Notes: a model not told the origin generated them from the sequence alone. A stretch of 64,000 bases of DNA from Pedobacter sp. BS3 (GCF_008274585.1 NZ_VTRT01000001.1:1240001-1304000), one strand, 5' to 3'. Positions 33,518 to 44,619 are shown, numbered from the stretch's first letter. Numbers and translations are program-made.

Positions 33518-34813
33518 ATGAAAAGATCTTTACTACTGTTAGCCTTTGTGAGTGGATCTCTTACCAATGCAAAAGCGCAATACACCACTTTGTTTACGCA
33601 GGATTTTGAAAGCAGCACAGCCTATACGGATTATATTGGGGGCGCTAATAAGTTCGCGTACATCAACACTGATAATTCAGCTACGAACACGATAAGCATT
33701 ACCGATGGTAAGCTGACCTTTGCTAAAACAGATGCATCATCCAAAGCCTCGGCAGGAAAGAGCAGTCTGGCCGCAACCTTTATTAAAGCATCGTTTGATT
33801 TTTCTGTTTCAGGTAACACAAGTGAATCGGGTAATGCCGTTATAATTTCTTATGGTAATGGTTTTACAAGCACTACCGGTAACCCTGGCATAGGTATTAC
33901 TCATTCGCGGATTTTTATCGCATTTCAGTCTGTTAGTGGTAAATTTTCAGTATTACCCTATGAAAGTCCTGCACTACCTGTACCAACAGATCCATCCTTA
34001 ATATTTAGCGGCGAACAAACCATAAGCTGGTTTATAAATAATACAGGCTCTGCCGTAACATATCCGGCCCCCGATGGCACAAACCATAACCTGGCAGATG
34101 ATTCTTATGATGTTTGGGTAGGTGCCGGAAACACCACAGCTACTCAAAAGCTTATTGTAAACGGGCATACCGCGGCAACCGGCACTGTAGACCTTAACAG
34201 CTTTAAGATCGGATACGTTAACAGCACGGGGACGATACAGCTTGACAATATCACGGTGCAATCATTTACACCGCTACCGGTAGACTTAGTTTCTTTTACC
34301 GGCGAAAATGCGAATGATAATATACGTTTACACTGGACAACCGCGTCGGAGCTGAACAATTCACACTTTGAGATCGAGCGCTCGGCAGACGGTAAAATAT
34401 TTACAACGATAGGCTCGCTGCCTGGCAAAGGCACTACGTCTACTCCAGGCGATTATACATTTACAGACAGAGAGCCGGTTCAGGGAATAAACTATTACCG
34501 TTTACGCCAGGTTGATTTTAACGGGATGGCTACCGAATCATCGATCATTGCCGTTCGATACACCTTTCAAACAGATAACCTCAATGTGTATGTAAATAAT
34601 AACCAGTTAACTGTCAGGGTACAATCACCAGATGCGATGCCGGCCAGTCTGAAAGTATGCGATATAACCGGGAAGCGTCTGCTTTCGGCTGAATTAAACC
34701 TGCAAAAAGGGGCTAACGCGATTAGTTTACCCGCAGATAAGCTGACAAACGGGATACTGATAGGGAGCCTGAATATAGGTGGTAAAGTTAACGTTGTGAA
34801 ATTTAGAAAGTAG
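33518..34813 (+). CDS. T9SS-sorted surface protein, first gene of the SusCD operon
   Basis: A 431-residue secreted protein. The signal peptide is MKRSLLLLAFVSGSLTNAKA. The first ~240 residues look like a beta-sandwich carbohydrate-binding or lectin-like domain (TLFTQDFESSTAYTDYI). Then follows the typical T9SS stalk (LPVDLVSFTGENANDNIRLH, later INYYRLRQVDFNG), and the last ~80 residues form a type A sorting domain ending NGILIGSLNIGGKVNVVKF. It should be secreted and surface-anchored. It lies 63 bases before susC. A glycan-capture role is an inference. Confidence 0.7.
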   Translation: MKRSLLLLAFVSGSLTNAKAQYTTLFTQDFESSTAYTDYIGGANKFAYINTDNSATNTISITDGKLTFAKTDASSKASAGKSSLAATFIKASFDFSVSGNTSESGNAVIISYGNGFTSTTGNPGIGITHSRIFIAFQSVSGKFSVLPYESPALPVPTDPSLIFSGEQTISWFINNTGSAVTYPAPDGTNHNLADDSYDVWVGAGNTTATQKLIVNGHTAATGTVDLNSFKIGYVNSTGTIQLDNITVQSFTPLPVDLVSFTGENANDNIRLHWTTASELNNSHFEIERSADGKIFTTIGSLPGKGTTSTPGDYTFTDREPVQGINYYRLRQVDFNGMATESSIIAVRYTFQTDNLNVYVNNNQLTVRVQSPDAMPASLKVCDITGKRLLSAELNLQKGANAISLPADKLTNGILIGSLNIGGKVNVVKFRK

Positions 34814-34876
34814 TGTTGCATGCCCATTATGGCATGGAATCCTGGTACATAAAAGATAATATAAAATATAGCTGAG

Positions 34877-37800
34877 ATGAAGTTATTTGACCTGTATCGA
34901 AAATTGCATATTAAACAAATGCTCATTATGATGTTGTTCCCGGCAATGGTATATGCGCAGCAAAATAGTATTTCGGGCACTGTTATTGATGCCAGCAGTG
35001 GGGATCGGCTCCCTGGTGTAACCGTTAAGGTAAAAGGTGCGGCAACGGGCGTTTCAACTGATAAAAATGGCAGGTTCAGCATAAATTTACCAGCCGGGCA
35101 GGCCGCCTTAGTATTTTCATTTATTGGTTATCAAACAAAAACGGTCAATGTTACGGCAGGCGGGGCAGAGCTTACCGTAAAGTTAAACACAAGCACCACC
35201 TCGTTAGATGAAGTAGTAGTTATTGGTTATGGTACGCAGAAAAAATCAGACTTAACCGGAGCCATTTCCAGTGTGAGTACTGAGGATTTGAACCGGAACC
35301 GGAGCACAGATATTCTGGGTGCGCTGAATGGAAAAGCTGCCGGGGTGCAAATATTTTCGCAATCCGGAGAGTTGGGTTCAGGATACGATATACGCATAAG
35401 AGGAGCCAGCTCGATTAATAGTTTAACAACACCCTTATATGTAATAGATGGTATTCCCTTCGATAGTTACAGCGATGAGGTTGCCGGGTCAACACAGGTG
35501 GGCTCTACTGCCCCCAACCCTCTTGCCAATATTAATCCTCAGGATATTGAATCTATAGAAATTTTAAAAGATGCTTCCGCTACGGCTATTTATGGTTCGC
35601 GGGGAGCAAATGGCGTTGTGCTGATCACTACAAAATCGGGAAAACCGGGAAAACTTACAGTAACCTATGATGGTAACCTCAGGGTTAATTCTATTACCAA
35701 ACGCTTAAGTGTACTGAGCGCCCAGGAATTTTTAGATTACCGTATTATCAGGGGCGGGGCAGATGATGAAGTAGCCCTGAAAATGGACCCCAATCAGGAT
35801 GGCATATTGGATATACCCGGTCACAACTGGCAGCAGGAAGTATATCATACATCCATTTCAAACAGTCATACCGCTACGGTAAACGGCGGCTCAAAAGACA
35901 CGCGTTTTTCGGGCAGCTTAGGATATCTTGACGACCAGGGGATTATTATCACCAACGAGAATAAACGATATAATGCCCGGTTAAGGCTGGATCAAAATCT
36001 TGGGAACAAAGTAAAAGCAGGTATCAATATTAACTTCTCCAATAATGTAATCAGAGGCGCCACAAACAGCGGCGGGGCCTGGCAGGGTGTAACCCGTACA
36101 GCGCTTTTTTCAAGACCGGTTGAAGTGAGCGGCCCCGGCGACGCATCAGACGGATTTGATACGTACATATCGCCAGTTAATAATATTACCTCGGCCCAGT
36201 TAACTTCCAATACAAGCCGTACTATCGGAAACGCCTATCTGGATTTTAAAATCACCAAAGAACTATCGTTTAATATAACCGCGGGTGGAAACCTTTCTAA
36301 TTCAAAGGGTAAGGAATTCTACCCGGTAAATACAACCGGCGGGGCTAAAACCAACGGTTCAGCAACCATACAAAATATTAACAGCCTGAACTGGACAAAC
36401 ACCAATCAGCTTACCTACAAAAAACAATGGGGTAAAAACACGCTGAATGTAACCGGGGTTTTTGAAGTCTCCTCTTACCGGTTTGATAAAAGCCTGGTTT
36501 CAGCGCAAAATTTTCCGTTTCCGGCTAACGGGGTAGATAATATTGGTTCTGCCGTTACCATTTCAGAAAACTCCAGTTATAAATTTATTAACAACAGGTA
36601 TTCTTTTTTAGCACGGGCTTTTTATAACTTACAGGATAAGTACTTATTTACAGCAAGCATTCGCGATGATGCCTCAGATAAATTTGGCGCTAACCATAAA
36701 CACGGCTATTTCCCAAGCGGCGCTTTCGCATGGCGGTTAATTAATGAGGGTTTCATGAAAAATCAGCATACTTTCAGCGATATGAAACTGCGGGTAAGCT
36801 ATGGCGTTACCGGTAACGATAAGATAAGTCCGTACAATTACCTGGCTTTGCTGGAAGGTGCTTATTATGGCGGAAGCAATGGCAGTAACAATATTGGCCT
36901 GGCTCCGGCTAATCCGGGAAATCCCGATCTGCAGTGGGAGCAAAATGTTGAGTTTGATGCCGGTATAGACATTGGCATGTTTAAGGGCCGCGTTAATATC
37001 ACGGCAGATTATTATAGCAAAAAGGTAAATAAACAGCTTATCAATACGCCGCTTGCAACCCAGGGAGGTTACTATTCGCAATTTAAAAACCTAGGCCGTA
37101 TTGATAACCGGGGTTTTGAATTAGCGGTAAGTACAAAAAATATTAAAAAAAAGAATTTCACCTGGAATACCAGCCTGAACCTGAGTTTTGACAGAAGCGA
37201 AGTTAAAAATCTGGGCGGCGCCAACATGATACCGGTAACGTTTGGCGGAGACATTTCTTTACTGGGAGCCGTAATTGTAGGGCAACCATTTGGAACAGGG
37301 TATGGCTATATTAAAGATGGCGTATATCAATTAAGTGATTTTGATTACGATGGAACCACCTATACCCTTAAAGCAGGAGTACCGGAATATAGCGGAGGTA
37401 CGGTGCAACCGGGCAGTTATAAATTCAGGGATATCAGCGGCCCTGACGGAATACCGGACGGTATTGTAGATTCTTACGACCAAACGGTGATATCCAACAG
37501 TTCACCCAAATTAACAGGTGGAATAAACAACGTGTTTAGCTATAAGAACTTTGATTTTTCTTTCTTCTTACAGGGAGTTCAGGGCAGAGATGTGCTCAAT
37601 ATCATCAAACTGGATTTAACTGGATATAAGCCCAACCGGAACCTGGGAACTGATTTTTTCTATAACCGGTGGACACCGGATAATCCAACCGATACATACG
37701 GAACATGGAGCGATGCCAACGCTACGGCAAATACCAATAATACGTTTTATGTTGAAGACGCTTCCTATCTGCGCCTAAAAAACATCACCCTGGCGTATAA

Positions 37801-38002
37801 TCTTCCGAAACGGTTATTACAGCATACAAAAACATTTTCGGGGTTACGGATATATATCGCAGGCAATGACCTAGTAACCTGGACAAAATATTCAGGATAT
37901 GATCCGGAGGTTTCTCACAGGAACCAGCTCTTATCAGGGGTAGATCAACTGGTATATCCCCGGACAAAAAATATCATGTTAGGAATTACTGCAAACTTTT
38001 AA
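34877..38002 (+). CDS. SusC-like TonB-dependent outer-membrane transporter
   Basis: A 1041-residue SusC/RagA-family protein. After the signal sequence comes a carboxypeptidase D regulatory-like domain (ISGTVIDASSGDRLPGVTVK) and the TonB box region VVVIGYGTQKKSDLTGA, then a plug (IRGASSINSLTTPLYVIDGI and ILKDASATAIYGSRGANGVV), then a 22-strand barrel ending NIMLGITANF. It imports oligosaccharides across the outer membrane with TonB energy. It is followed after 12 bases by susD. It is the only SusC gene in the window. Confidence 0.96.
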   Translation: MKLFDLYRKLHIKQMLIMMLFPAMVYAQQNSISGTVIDASSGDRLPGVTVKVKGAATGVSTDKNGRFSINLPAGQAALVFSFIGYQTKTVNVTAGGAELTVKLNTSTTSLDEVVVIGYGTQKKSDLTGAISSVSTEDLNRNRSTDILGALNGKAAGVQIFSQSGELGSGYDIRIRGASSINSLTTPLYVIDGIPFDSYSDEVAGSTQVGSTAPNPLANINPQDIESIEILKDASATAIYGSRGANGVVLITTKSGKPGKLTVTYDGNLRVNSITKRLSVLSAQEFLDYRIIRGGADDEVALKMDPNQDGILDIPGHNWQQEVYHTSISNSHTATVNGGSKDTRFSGSLGYLDDQGIIITNENKRYNARLRLDQNLGNKVKAGININFSNNVIRGATNSGGAWQGVTRTALFSRPVEVSGPGDASDGFDTYISPVNNITSAQLTSNTSRTIGNAYLDFKITKELSFNITAGGNLSNSKGKEFYPVNTTGGAKTNGSATIQNINSLNWTNTNQLTYKKQWGKNTLNVTGVFEVSSYRFDKSLVSAQNFPFPANGVDNIGSAVTISENSSYKFINNRYSFLARAFYNLQDKYLFTASIRDDASDKFGANHKHGYFPSGAFAWRLINEGFMKNQHTFSDMKLRVSYGVTGNDKISPYNYLALLEGAYYGGSNGSNNIGLAPANPGNPDLQWEQNVEFDAGIDIGMFKGRVNITADYYSKKVNKQLINTPLATQGGYYSQFKNLGRIDNRGFELAVSTKNIKKKNFTWNTSLNLSFDRSEVKNLGGANMIPVTFGGDISLLGAVIVGQPFGTGYGYIKDGVYQLSDFDYDGTTYTLKAGVPEYSGGTVQPGSYKFRDISGPDGIPDGIVDSYDQTVISNSSPKLTGGINNVFSYKNFDFSFFLQGVQGRDVLNIIKLDLTGYKPNRNLGTDFFYNRWTPDNPTDTYGTWSDANATANTNNTFYVEDASYLRLKNITLAYNLPKRLLQHTKTFSGLRIYIAGNDLVTWTKYSGYDPEVSHRNQLLSGVDQLVYPRTKNIMLGITANF

Positions 38003-38014
38003 AACCATCAAGTC

Positions 38015-39670
38015 ATGATTAAGCCTATTCATATATACTCAGCGATATTTATCTTCATACTGGCAAACAGCGGTTGTAAAAAATTTATCGATACGGCACC
38101 CTATTCAACCGTATCTACAGAGCAGTTTTATAAAACGGCGGCTGACGCCGAGCTGGCACTTGCAGGATGTTATAACGTACTAAATGCCAAACAGATACAA
38201 GGCACTAACTTAGGTACGCAGGGCGGTTTATACTTTATGCAGTTGCAAAACATGCTTACAGCCGGTACAGACGAGGCTTTTGCCCGGGTTACCAGCGCAA
38301 CTAACGAAACACAGTTAGGACAACTTTCGTGGGATGCGAATACAACTTACTTCAGACAGGTTTGGTTCTATTTTTATGCCGGTATCCAGCGGTGCAACCT
38401 GTTGTTGGATCATCTCGAAAATATACCCGATATCAGCGAAGCCCGCAAAACAGAAATCAAGGGAGAAGCCAGGTTTTTACGCGGGTTCTACTTATTATAT
38501 CTTGGAATGATGTTTGGCGGGGTACCCATAAACACCACCTCTACCCCCGATTTACAAGCGCCGCGGGCTTCTGTACAGCAGGTATTCTCCCAGGTAATTG
38601 AAGACCTTCAATACGCGTATGATGTGTTACCACCCAAAGCTTCAATATATGACAGGGCAAACAAATGGTCGGCAGCCGGTTTTTTGGCAAAAGCCTACGC
38701 GTTTATGGGCAGTTGTAAACAAAATAATGTAAATAAGAACCTGGATTTTCCGTTAAATGATTTTGACTGGGTTGATATTAACGACAGCTATACCAAAGTT
38801 AAGGAGCTAACCGATAGTATTGTTACTTATAGCGGGTATAAACTAACTGAGAATTACAGTTATTTATTCAGGGAAACTACCCAAAGTTCGCAAGATGAAG
38901 AATGTTTATTTATGGCAGTAGGTAGTACAGACCCGGTTAATGGTAACGGTGTTAATATGCAAAACGGTTTTGTACCGCAGGGGGCAAACGCTACGCTGGG
39001 AGGCGGCCTGGCCCGACTTGTGCCTTTGGGCGAATTGTTTTATAAATACCATAATAAAGACCCTCGCCGAGGCAATAATCTTACCCAGAAACTGAACGCC
39101 AGTAACCCAATGGAGGTTGCAGGGGGTGCCCAGTATTATGTTCCTACCGCGGTTACAGCCAACAGTATTAAAAACAATTTCTTTTACTACGGTGGTAAAT
39201 TCAGGATGATAGATCCCGCAACCAAAACCGTTACCTTATATTTATGGACAGGTAACTATCCGATTTTACGACTGGCAGAAATTTATTTGTTGCGTGCAGA
39301 AGCCACTTACATGTTAACCAACGATGCTGCCACGGCAAGAGCCGATTTATATACTGTACGTCAGCGATCTATTGCACCAGCAGATATGAACACGGTAAAT
39401 ACTGCCTATGCAAAGTCTGATTTTATTGAAGAATTACTGGATGAACGAAGCCGGGAGCTTTGTTTTGAGGCTGTCAGGCGTTTTGATTTGGTACGTTTTG
39501 GCAGATACCAAAGTACAATAAATGCGCTAAGCACAGATAACAGCTTATCAAAGAATAACACGGAAGCATCGATTCTAAAGCAGAATTTTGCTCCCAAACA
39601 TATCTGGTTTCCCATTCCGGAACCCGAAAGAATATTAAATCCATCATTGATTCAAAATCCTAAATACTAA
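38015..39670 (+). CDS. SusD-like nutrient-binding outer-membrane lipoprotein
   Basis: A 551-residue RagB/SusD protein. The lipobox gives Cys at residue 21 (IFILANSGC). The SusD helical TPR core shows FLRGFYLLYLGMMFGGVPIN, later YPILRLAEIYLLRAEATYML, and the C-terminal FIEELLDERSRELCFE plus IWFPIPEPERILNP. It caps the SusC barrel and binds the glycan at the surface. It is 12 bases after susC and 10 before the esterase gene, forming one operon. Confidence 0.96.
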   Translation: MIKPIHIYSAIFIFILANSGCKKFIDTAPYSTVSTEQFYKTAADAELALAGCYNVLNAKQIQGTNLGTQGGLYFMQLQNMLTAGTDEAFARVTSATNETQLGQLSWDANTTYFRQVWFYFYAGIQRCNLLLDHLENIPDISEARKTEIKGEARFLRGFYLLYLGMMFGGVPINTTSTPDLQAPRASVQQVFSQVIEDLQYAYDVLPPKASIYDRANKWSAAGFLAKAYAFMGSCKQNNVNKNLDFPLNDFDWVDINDSYTKVKELTDSIVTYSGYKLTENYSYLFRETTQSSQDEECLFMAVGSTDPVNGNGVNMQNGFVPQGANATLGGGLARLVPLGELFYKYHNKDPRRGNNLTQKLNASNPMEVAGGAQYYVPTAVTANSIKNNFFYYGGKFRMIDPATKTVTLYLWTGNYPILRLAEIYLLRAEATYMLTNDAATARADLYTVRQRSIAPADMNTVNTAYAKSDFIEELLDERSRELCFEAVRRFDLVRFGRYQSTINALSTDNSLSKNNTEASILKQNFAPKHIWFPIPEPERILNPSLIQNPKY

Positions 39671-39680
39671 TACCCTGATC

Positions 39681-40673
39681 ATGAAGTATACCATGAAAAA
39701 TATAGCCTGTTATACCGGATGTTTGTTGTTCTTCCTGCTCTCCTCATTCAATACAATCACAAGCCAAGACAGCAGACAAACAGGCAATAATTATGCTTTC
39801 GATGTTGAATACGGTAAGAACGTAAATTATCAGGGTGATAACGAAAAATTGCTGATGGATATATACTGGCCCAAAACCGGTAAAAAGCAATATCCGCTGG
39901 TAGTACTGATACATGGAGGTAGTTTTGTCGGCGGAGACAAAAAGGGCTTTAGACCATCGTTAGCACAATTGGCAGATTCGGGTTTTGTAGCGGTTTCTAT
40001 AAACTATCGCTTAGGCTGGAACAGGCCCAAAGTTACAGACGGTTGTAACGCCGATCTTTCTGACTTGCCTAACGCGGTTTACAGAGCTTTTCAGGATGGA
40101 CACGCCGCTTTACGCTTTCTGGTACATCATGCGGCTCAATATCATATCGATCCAGACTGGATATTTGTTGGCGGAGCTAGTGCCGGTGGTATAATTGCCT
40201 TAAATTTAACCTATATGGATCAAAAACATGCCGATACTGAATTCGCTCCTCAGATTAAGAAGTTTGGAAAGCTTAATAATGCATCCAATGATTTAAAGGA
40301 TGTTTATAAAATTAAAGGTGTTTGTAACATGTGGGGTGGACTATCTGATTCAACCATGATTACAGCATCTAACGCGGTGCCTTCTATTTTGTTCCATGGT
40401 ACAAAAGATATGGTTGTTCCCTATGATCATGGTACCTGGCGAAGCATGTGTCCTGATACATTTCCTGTATTATATGGGTCCGCATGCATATACAGGCAGT
40501 TGAGAACATATCATCAGCCTGCCATTTTAGATCTCATTATTAACGGCAAGCATGGCCCTGTAGAGTTGTCTAAAGAAAATATCATGAGCAATACTGCCTG
40601 TTTCTTTCATCGTGTAATACGGGGTAATGCTCATAGCGGCAGTTACACCGGAGTACATACCGGGTGTATGTAA
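39681..40673 (+). CDS. Secreted alpha/beta-hydrolase esterase
   Basis: A 330-residue secreted hydrolase with a signal peptide (a second ATG at 39693 is an equally good start). The HSL/carboxylesterase-like core has the oxyanion motif VVLIHGGSFVGGDK and nucleophile elbow GGASAGG. The histidine is probably in NGKHGPVELSKE. As the last gene of the SusCD operon it probably removes acyl decorations, such as acetyl or feruloyl, from the imported glycan. That is an inference, as is its periplasmic location. Confidence 0.8.
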   Translation: MKYTMKNIACYTGCLLFFLLSSFNTITSQDSRQTGNNYAFDVEYGKNVNYQGDNEKLLMDIYWPKTGKKQYPLVVLIHGGSFVGGDKKGFRPSLAQLADSGFVAVSINYRLGWNRPKVTDGCNADLSDLPNAVYRAFQDGHAALRFLVHHAAQYHIDPDWIFVGGASAGGIIALNLTYMDQKHADTEFAPQIKKFGKLNNASNDLKDVYKIKGVCNMWGGLSDSTMITASNAVPSILFHGTKDMVVPYDHGTWRSMCPDTFPVLYGSACIYRQLRTYHQPAILDLIINGKHGPVELSKENIMSNTACFFHRVIRGNAHSGSYTGVHTGCM

Positions 40674-40723
40674 TGATATTTATAACCGTTTCCGGCTTTA
40701 TTACCCTGCAATAAGCCGGAAAC

Positions 40724-42214
40724 TTATTTATATGCCATATCACTCCAGCGTAGTTCCCTTTTAAGCTGATTTAAATTGGTATTTCGGTCAATCAATACAC
40801 ATTCAATATCTGCGATATCTGCAAAATCGTTTAGATGTTCAGATGTGAGGTTTTGGCTGAAACAGGTATGATGCGCACCACCGGCCAGGATCCAGGCGGC
40901 ACAGCCGGTCTTCATATCAGGATAAGGCTTCCACAGTACACGGGCCACAGGGAGTTTCGGCAGTTCATCTACAGGTTCTACCGCTTCTACCTCATTAACC
41001 AGCAGCCGGAAGCGATTGCCCATATCTACCAGCGAAGCATTTAAGGCAGGCCCTGCCGCAACATTGAATACCAATCTTACGGGATCGGCTTTGCCACCAA
41101 TATCCAGGGGATGTACTTCCAACGAAGGCTTACCCTTAGCAATAGAGGCATCTACTTCCAGCATGTGCGACCCAAGCACCATGGCGTTTGCCGGATCAAA
41201 ATGATAGGTATAATCCTCCATAAAGGCATTTCCGCCGGGTAAGCCACTGCCCATTACCTTCATAGCCCTTACCAGGGCAGCCGTTTTCCAGTCGCCTTCT
41301 CCGGCAAAACCATATCCCCGGGCCATTAAACGTTGTACGGCGATACCGGGGAGCTGCACCATACCGTGCAGATCCTCAAATGTATCGCTAAAGCCCTTAT
41401 AATTACCTTCACGGAGGAAGTTTCGTAAGCCTATCTCTATTCTGGCCGCTTCCCGTAATGAGTTACGCAATTTTCCATCTTTATATAATGATGGGGCAAG
41501 CGTATAGCTATCTTCATACTCAGCGATCAGCTCATTGATCTCCCGGTCATTTACCCGGTTGATTACGGCTGCCAGATCGCCAATACCATGAGTGTTTACA
41601 GAAAATCCGAATGTTATTTCGGCCTCAACCTTATCACCATCCGTTACGGCAACATAGCGCATGTTATCGCCAAAACGCACAAACCTGGCGCCCTGCCAGT
41701 CGTGCCAGCCTGCCGCTGCACGGCTCCATGCGTTGATCTGTTCCAAAACTGCAATATCCTGCCAATGCCCCACAACTATCTTACGGTTCATGCGTAACCG
41801 CGAAACCATAAACCCAAATTCACGGTCGCCATGAGCGCTCTGGTTGAGATTCATGAAATCCATATCAATAGATTGCCAGGGAATGTCGCGGTTAAACTGG
41901 GTGTGCAGGTGAAGCAAGGGTTTTTGCAGGGCAAGCAGGCCGCGTATCCACATTTTGGCCGGTGAGAAGGTGTGCATCCAGGTAATAATGCCAATGCAGC
42001 TTGCTTCGGTATTGGCCTGCTGAATGATTCCGTAAATTTCTTCGGATGTTTTTACAACCGGCTTAAAAACAATGCTTACCGGGATTTGCTTTGCATGGTG
42101 CAAAGCCTGGGCAATCTGCTGCGAGTGTGCTGCTACCTGCTTAAGGCTTTCTTCACCATAAAGATGCTGGCTTCCGGTGATAAACCAAACTTCTAATTGT
42201 TTAAGATCAATCAT
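40724..42214 (-). CDS. araA: L-arabinose isomerase
   Basis: A 496-residue AraA with the full family length. It starts [20 protein letters not shown], has [35 protein letters not shown] and the metal-binding region ending in [12 protein letters not shown]. It converts L-arabinose to L-ribulose in the cytoplasm. It lies 27 bases after araD, as the third gene of araB-araD-araA. Confidence 0.97.
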   Translation of the reverse strand: MIDLKQLEVWFITGSQHLYGEESLKQVAAHSQQIAQALHHAKQIPVSIVFKPVVKTSEEIYGIIQQANTEASCIGIITWMHTFSPAKMWIRGLLALQKPLLHLHTQFNRDIPWQSIDMDFMNLNQSAHGDREFGFMVSRLRMNRKIVVGHWQDIAVLEQINAWSRAAAGWHDWQGARFVRFGDNMRYVAVTDGDKVEAEITFGFSVNTHGIGDLAAVINRVNDREINELIAEYEDSYTLAPSLYKDGKLRNSLREAARIEIGLRNFLREGNYKGFSDTFEDLHGMVQLPGIAVQRLMARGYGFAGEGDWKTAALVRAMKVMGSGLPGGNAFMEDYTYHFDPANAMVLGSHMLEVDASIAKGKPSLEVHPLDIGGKADPVRLVFNVAAGPALNASLVDMGNRFRLLVNEVEAVEPVDELPKLPVARVLWKPYPDMKTGCAAWILAGGAHHTCFSQNLTSEHLNDFADIADIECVLIDRNTNLNQLKRELRWSDMAYK

Positions 42215-42241
42215 TTACTAATATTCTACTGGTTATCCTGG

Positions 42242-42940
42242 TTACTGGCCATAGTATGAGCCCGGCCCATGTTTACGTTCATAATGTTTTTTAACCAGGG
42301 TATGTTTCAACCGGGTAACCGAGGGATTTATTTGCTCGGTTAGCCAGGCCATTTTTGCAATGTTTTCGAGCACTGCGCTGTTGTACAATGCCTGCTCAAC
42401 AGTTTTCCCCCAGGTAAATGGTGCATGATTGCCAACTAATATCATTTCTGTTTCTTCATAGCTAAGCCCCCTGTCTTTCAGGCAATCCATGATCTGGAAG
42501 CCCGTCTGATATTCGTAATCCCCTTTTATCCGCTCATCAGACATGGGTGCGGCACAAGGGATATCGTTTGTATTATGGTCGGCATGGGTGGTTCCGAAAA
42601 TAGGGATATCCCGCTGTGATTGCGCCCAGGCCGTGGCATACGTAGAATGGGTATGCACTATACCGGTAATGTTCGCCCAATGTTTATACAGTACAGCGTG
42701 GGTCTTTGTGTCTGAGGAAGGCCGGAGCGTCCCTTCCACAACATTCCCCTCAAAATCAACAATGACCATGTTACCGGGCGATAGCTTATCATAAGGAATA
42801 CCACTCGGCTTAATGGCGAATACGCCCAGGTTATGGTCGGCTGCACTCACATTACCAAATGTAAAGATCACCAAACCGAGTTCCGGCAACTGCATGTTAG
42901 CCTTGTATGCCTGTTCCCTGATGTGTTTATATCGGCTCAT
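42242..42940 (-). CDS. araD: L-ribulose-5-phosphate 4-epimerase
   Basis: A 232-residue class II aldolase-fold epimerase. It shows FTFGNVSAADH, VHTHSTYATAWAQ with zinc-binding histidines, and TTHADHNTNDIPCA. It converts L-ribulose 5-phosphate to D-xylulose 5-phosphate, feeding the pentose phosphate pathway. The start overlaps the araB stop by four bases. Length and motifs are standard. Confidence 0.96.
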   Translation of the reverse strand: MSRYKHIREQAYKANMQLPELGLVIFTFGNVSAADHNLGVFAIKPSGIPYDKLSPGNMVIVDFEGNVVEGTLRPSSDTKTHAVLYKHWANITGIVHTHSTYATAWAQSQRDIPIFGTTHADHNTNDIPCAAPMSDERIKGDYEYQTGFQIMDCLKDRGLSYEETEMILVGNHAPFTWGKTVEQALYNSAVLENIAKMAWLTEQINPSVTRLKHTLVKKHYERKHGPGSYYGQ

Positions 42941-44613
42941 GACACTGTTGTTTGTGATTCAATAAAATTTCCCAATAGGTTATATTGCTGATACCGCCTG
43001 GCATAAACAGGTGCTTTACTGCTATCGGGGTAATAGGTTATTTCAAAACCGTTGCCCATTGCCTGCATGGCGTCTTCTACTTTAGGATAAATACCTGCAA
43101 CGGTAGCAGCAAACATGGCGGCTCCCAGGGCACAGGTATGCTCTGACCGATGGATACGGATGGGCATATTGATCACATCAGCCAGCATTTGCATGATAAA
43201 AGGCGATTTACGGGCCACTCCGCCCAAACCGATCAGCCCTTTTACCGGGATGCCTTGATCATGGAACCGGTCGACTATTTTTTTTGCACCAAAGCAGGTT
43301 GCTTCTACCAGGGCCCTGAATATCGCGGGAGCCTGGCTGCCTAAGTTTAATCCGCAGATAGCTCCTTTTAAAAGCTGGTTGGCATCCGGCGTACGCCGCC
43401 CGTTAAACCAGTCCAGGGCTAACTCTGCATGCTCCGTTACCGGTATCTTTTCGGCCTCTTTACTTAGCTCGGTAAGAATACGTGCACTTATTTCTTCGCT
43501 TAGCTGCCGTGACGTATCTGCAGTATACAGGTTATTTTGCAGCAGCTTTTCTACCGGCCATGCCAGTATTTTCTTAAACCAGGCATACGTATCGCCAAAG
43601 GCCGATTGCCCGGCCTCCATACCCATCATACCGGGAATAATGGAGCCATTAACCTGTCCGCAAATGCCTTTAACCAGTTTATTTTCAACTTCGTTGAGCG
43701 GAGCTACCAGCATATCACATGTCGATGTGCCCATCACCTTACTTAAATGATACGGCTCTATCTGACCGCCAACAGCTCCCATGTGCGCATCAAAGGCGCC
43801 AATGCCAACCTGTACATCCGTATGCAGTCCCAGCCTTGCCGCCCATTCGGAGCTTAATTTGCCTGCTGCCTGGTTTGCAGTATATACGTGGCTAAAAAGC
43901 CGTGACCTGAATCCTTTTAGCAAAGGATCCAGTGAGCTAAAGAATTCCTCAGGCGGTAATCCGCCAAATTGCTCTGCCCATAAAGCCTTGTGCCCGGCTG
44001 CACAAACGCTGCGTTTTATCCGGGAAGCATGGTTGCCGCCGGTCAATAAAAATGGGATCCAGTCGCAATGCTCTACCCACGAGTAGCAGACTTTTCTTAC
44101 CTGCTCATCTGTCCGTAAAATGTGCAGTAGTTTTGCCCAAAACCATTCGGAAGAGTAAATGCCGCCTGCAAACCGGAGGTAATGGGTATTGAACCGGCCT
44201 GCATGTTCGTTTATTTCTGCCGCTTCTTTTACCGAGGTGTGATCTTTCCACAGCACAAACATCGCATTGGGATTTTCCTTAAATGCATCAAGTAATGCCA
44301 GTGGCATTCCTGATTCATTAACTGCAACCGGAGTCGACCCCGTAGTAGCTACGGACAAAGCCCGAACGTTGTTAGCAATATCTTCTCCGGCCCGGGCAAT
44401 ACATTGCCTGACCGTATGTTCAAGGCTTTCAATATAATCCAGGGGATGCTGCCGGAACCGGTTTGCAGAAGGATCGCAATACAAACCTTGTTTCCAGCGG
44501 GGATAGTAACATACCGAAGCTGTTATTTCGTGCCCGTTGCCTGCATCAACGAGTATGGAACGGACAGAATCTGTACCATAATCTACACCAATAACATAAT
44601 TTTTTATCTTCAT
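42937..44613 (-). CDS. araB: Ribulokinase
   Basis: A 558-residue FGGY-family kinase. It has the ATP-binding first motif IGVDYGTDSVRSILVDA, LWKDHTSVKEA, and the FGGY-type GLIGLGGVARKSPFIMQML. It phosphorylates L-ribulose with ATP. It is the first gene of araBDA, 80 bases after the araR gene. A candidate AraR operator at 44620-44636 lies seven bases before its start. Confidence 0.96.
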   Translation of the reverse strand: MKIKNYVIGVDYGTDSVRSILVDAGNGHEITASVCYYPRWKQGLYCDPSANRFRQHPLDYIESLEHTVRQCIARAGEDIANNVRALSVATTGSTPVAVNESGMPLALLDAFKENPNAMFVLWKDHTSVKEAAEINEHAGRFNTHYLRFAGGIYSSEWFWAKLLHILRTDEQVRKVCYSWVEHCDWIPFLLTGGNHASRIKRSVCAAGHKALWAEQFGGLPPEEFFSSLDPLLKGFRSRLFSHVYTANQAAGKLSSEWAARLGLHTDVQVGIGAFDAHMGAVGGQIEPYHLSKVMGTSTCDMLVAPLNEVENKLVKGICGQVNGSIIPGMMGMEAGQSAFGDTYAWFKKILAWPVEKLLQNNLYTADTSRQLSEEISARILTELSKEAEKIPVTEHAELALDWFNGRRTPDANQLLKGAICGLNLGSQAPAIFRALVEATCFGAKKIVDRFHDQGIPVKGLIGLGGVARKSPFIMQMLADVINMPIRIHRSEHTCALGAAMFAATVAGIYPKVEDAMQAMGNGFEITYYPDSSKAPVYARRYQQYNLLGNFIESQTTVS

Positions 44614-44619
44614 TTTTTT

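Noticed and set aside
34567-35082. 171-residue minus-strand ORF spanning the gap before susC
   Set aside because: It overlaps two well-supported plus-strand genes and has no recognised feature.
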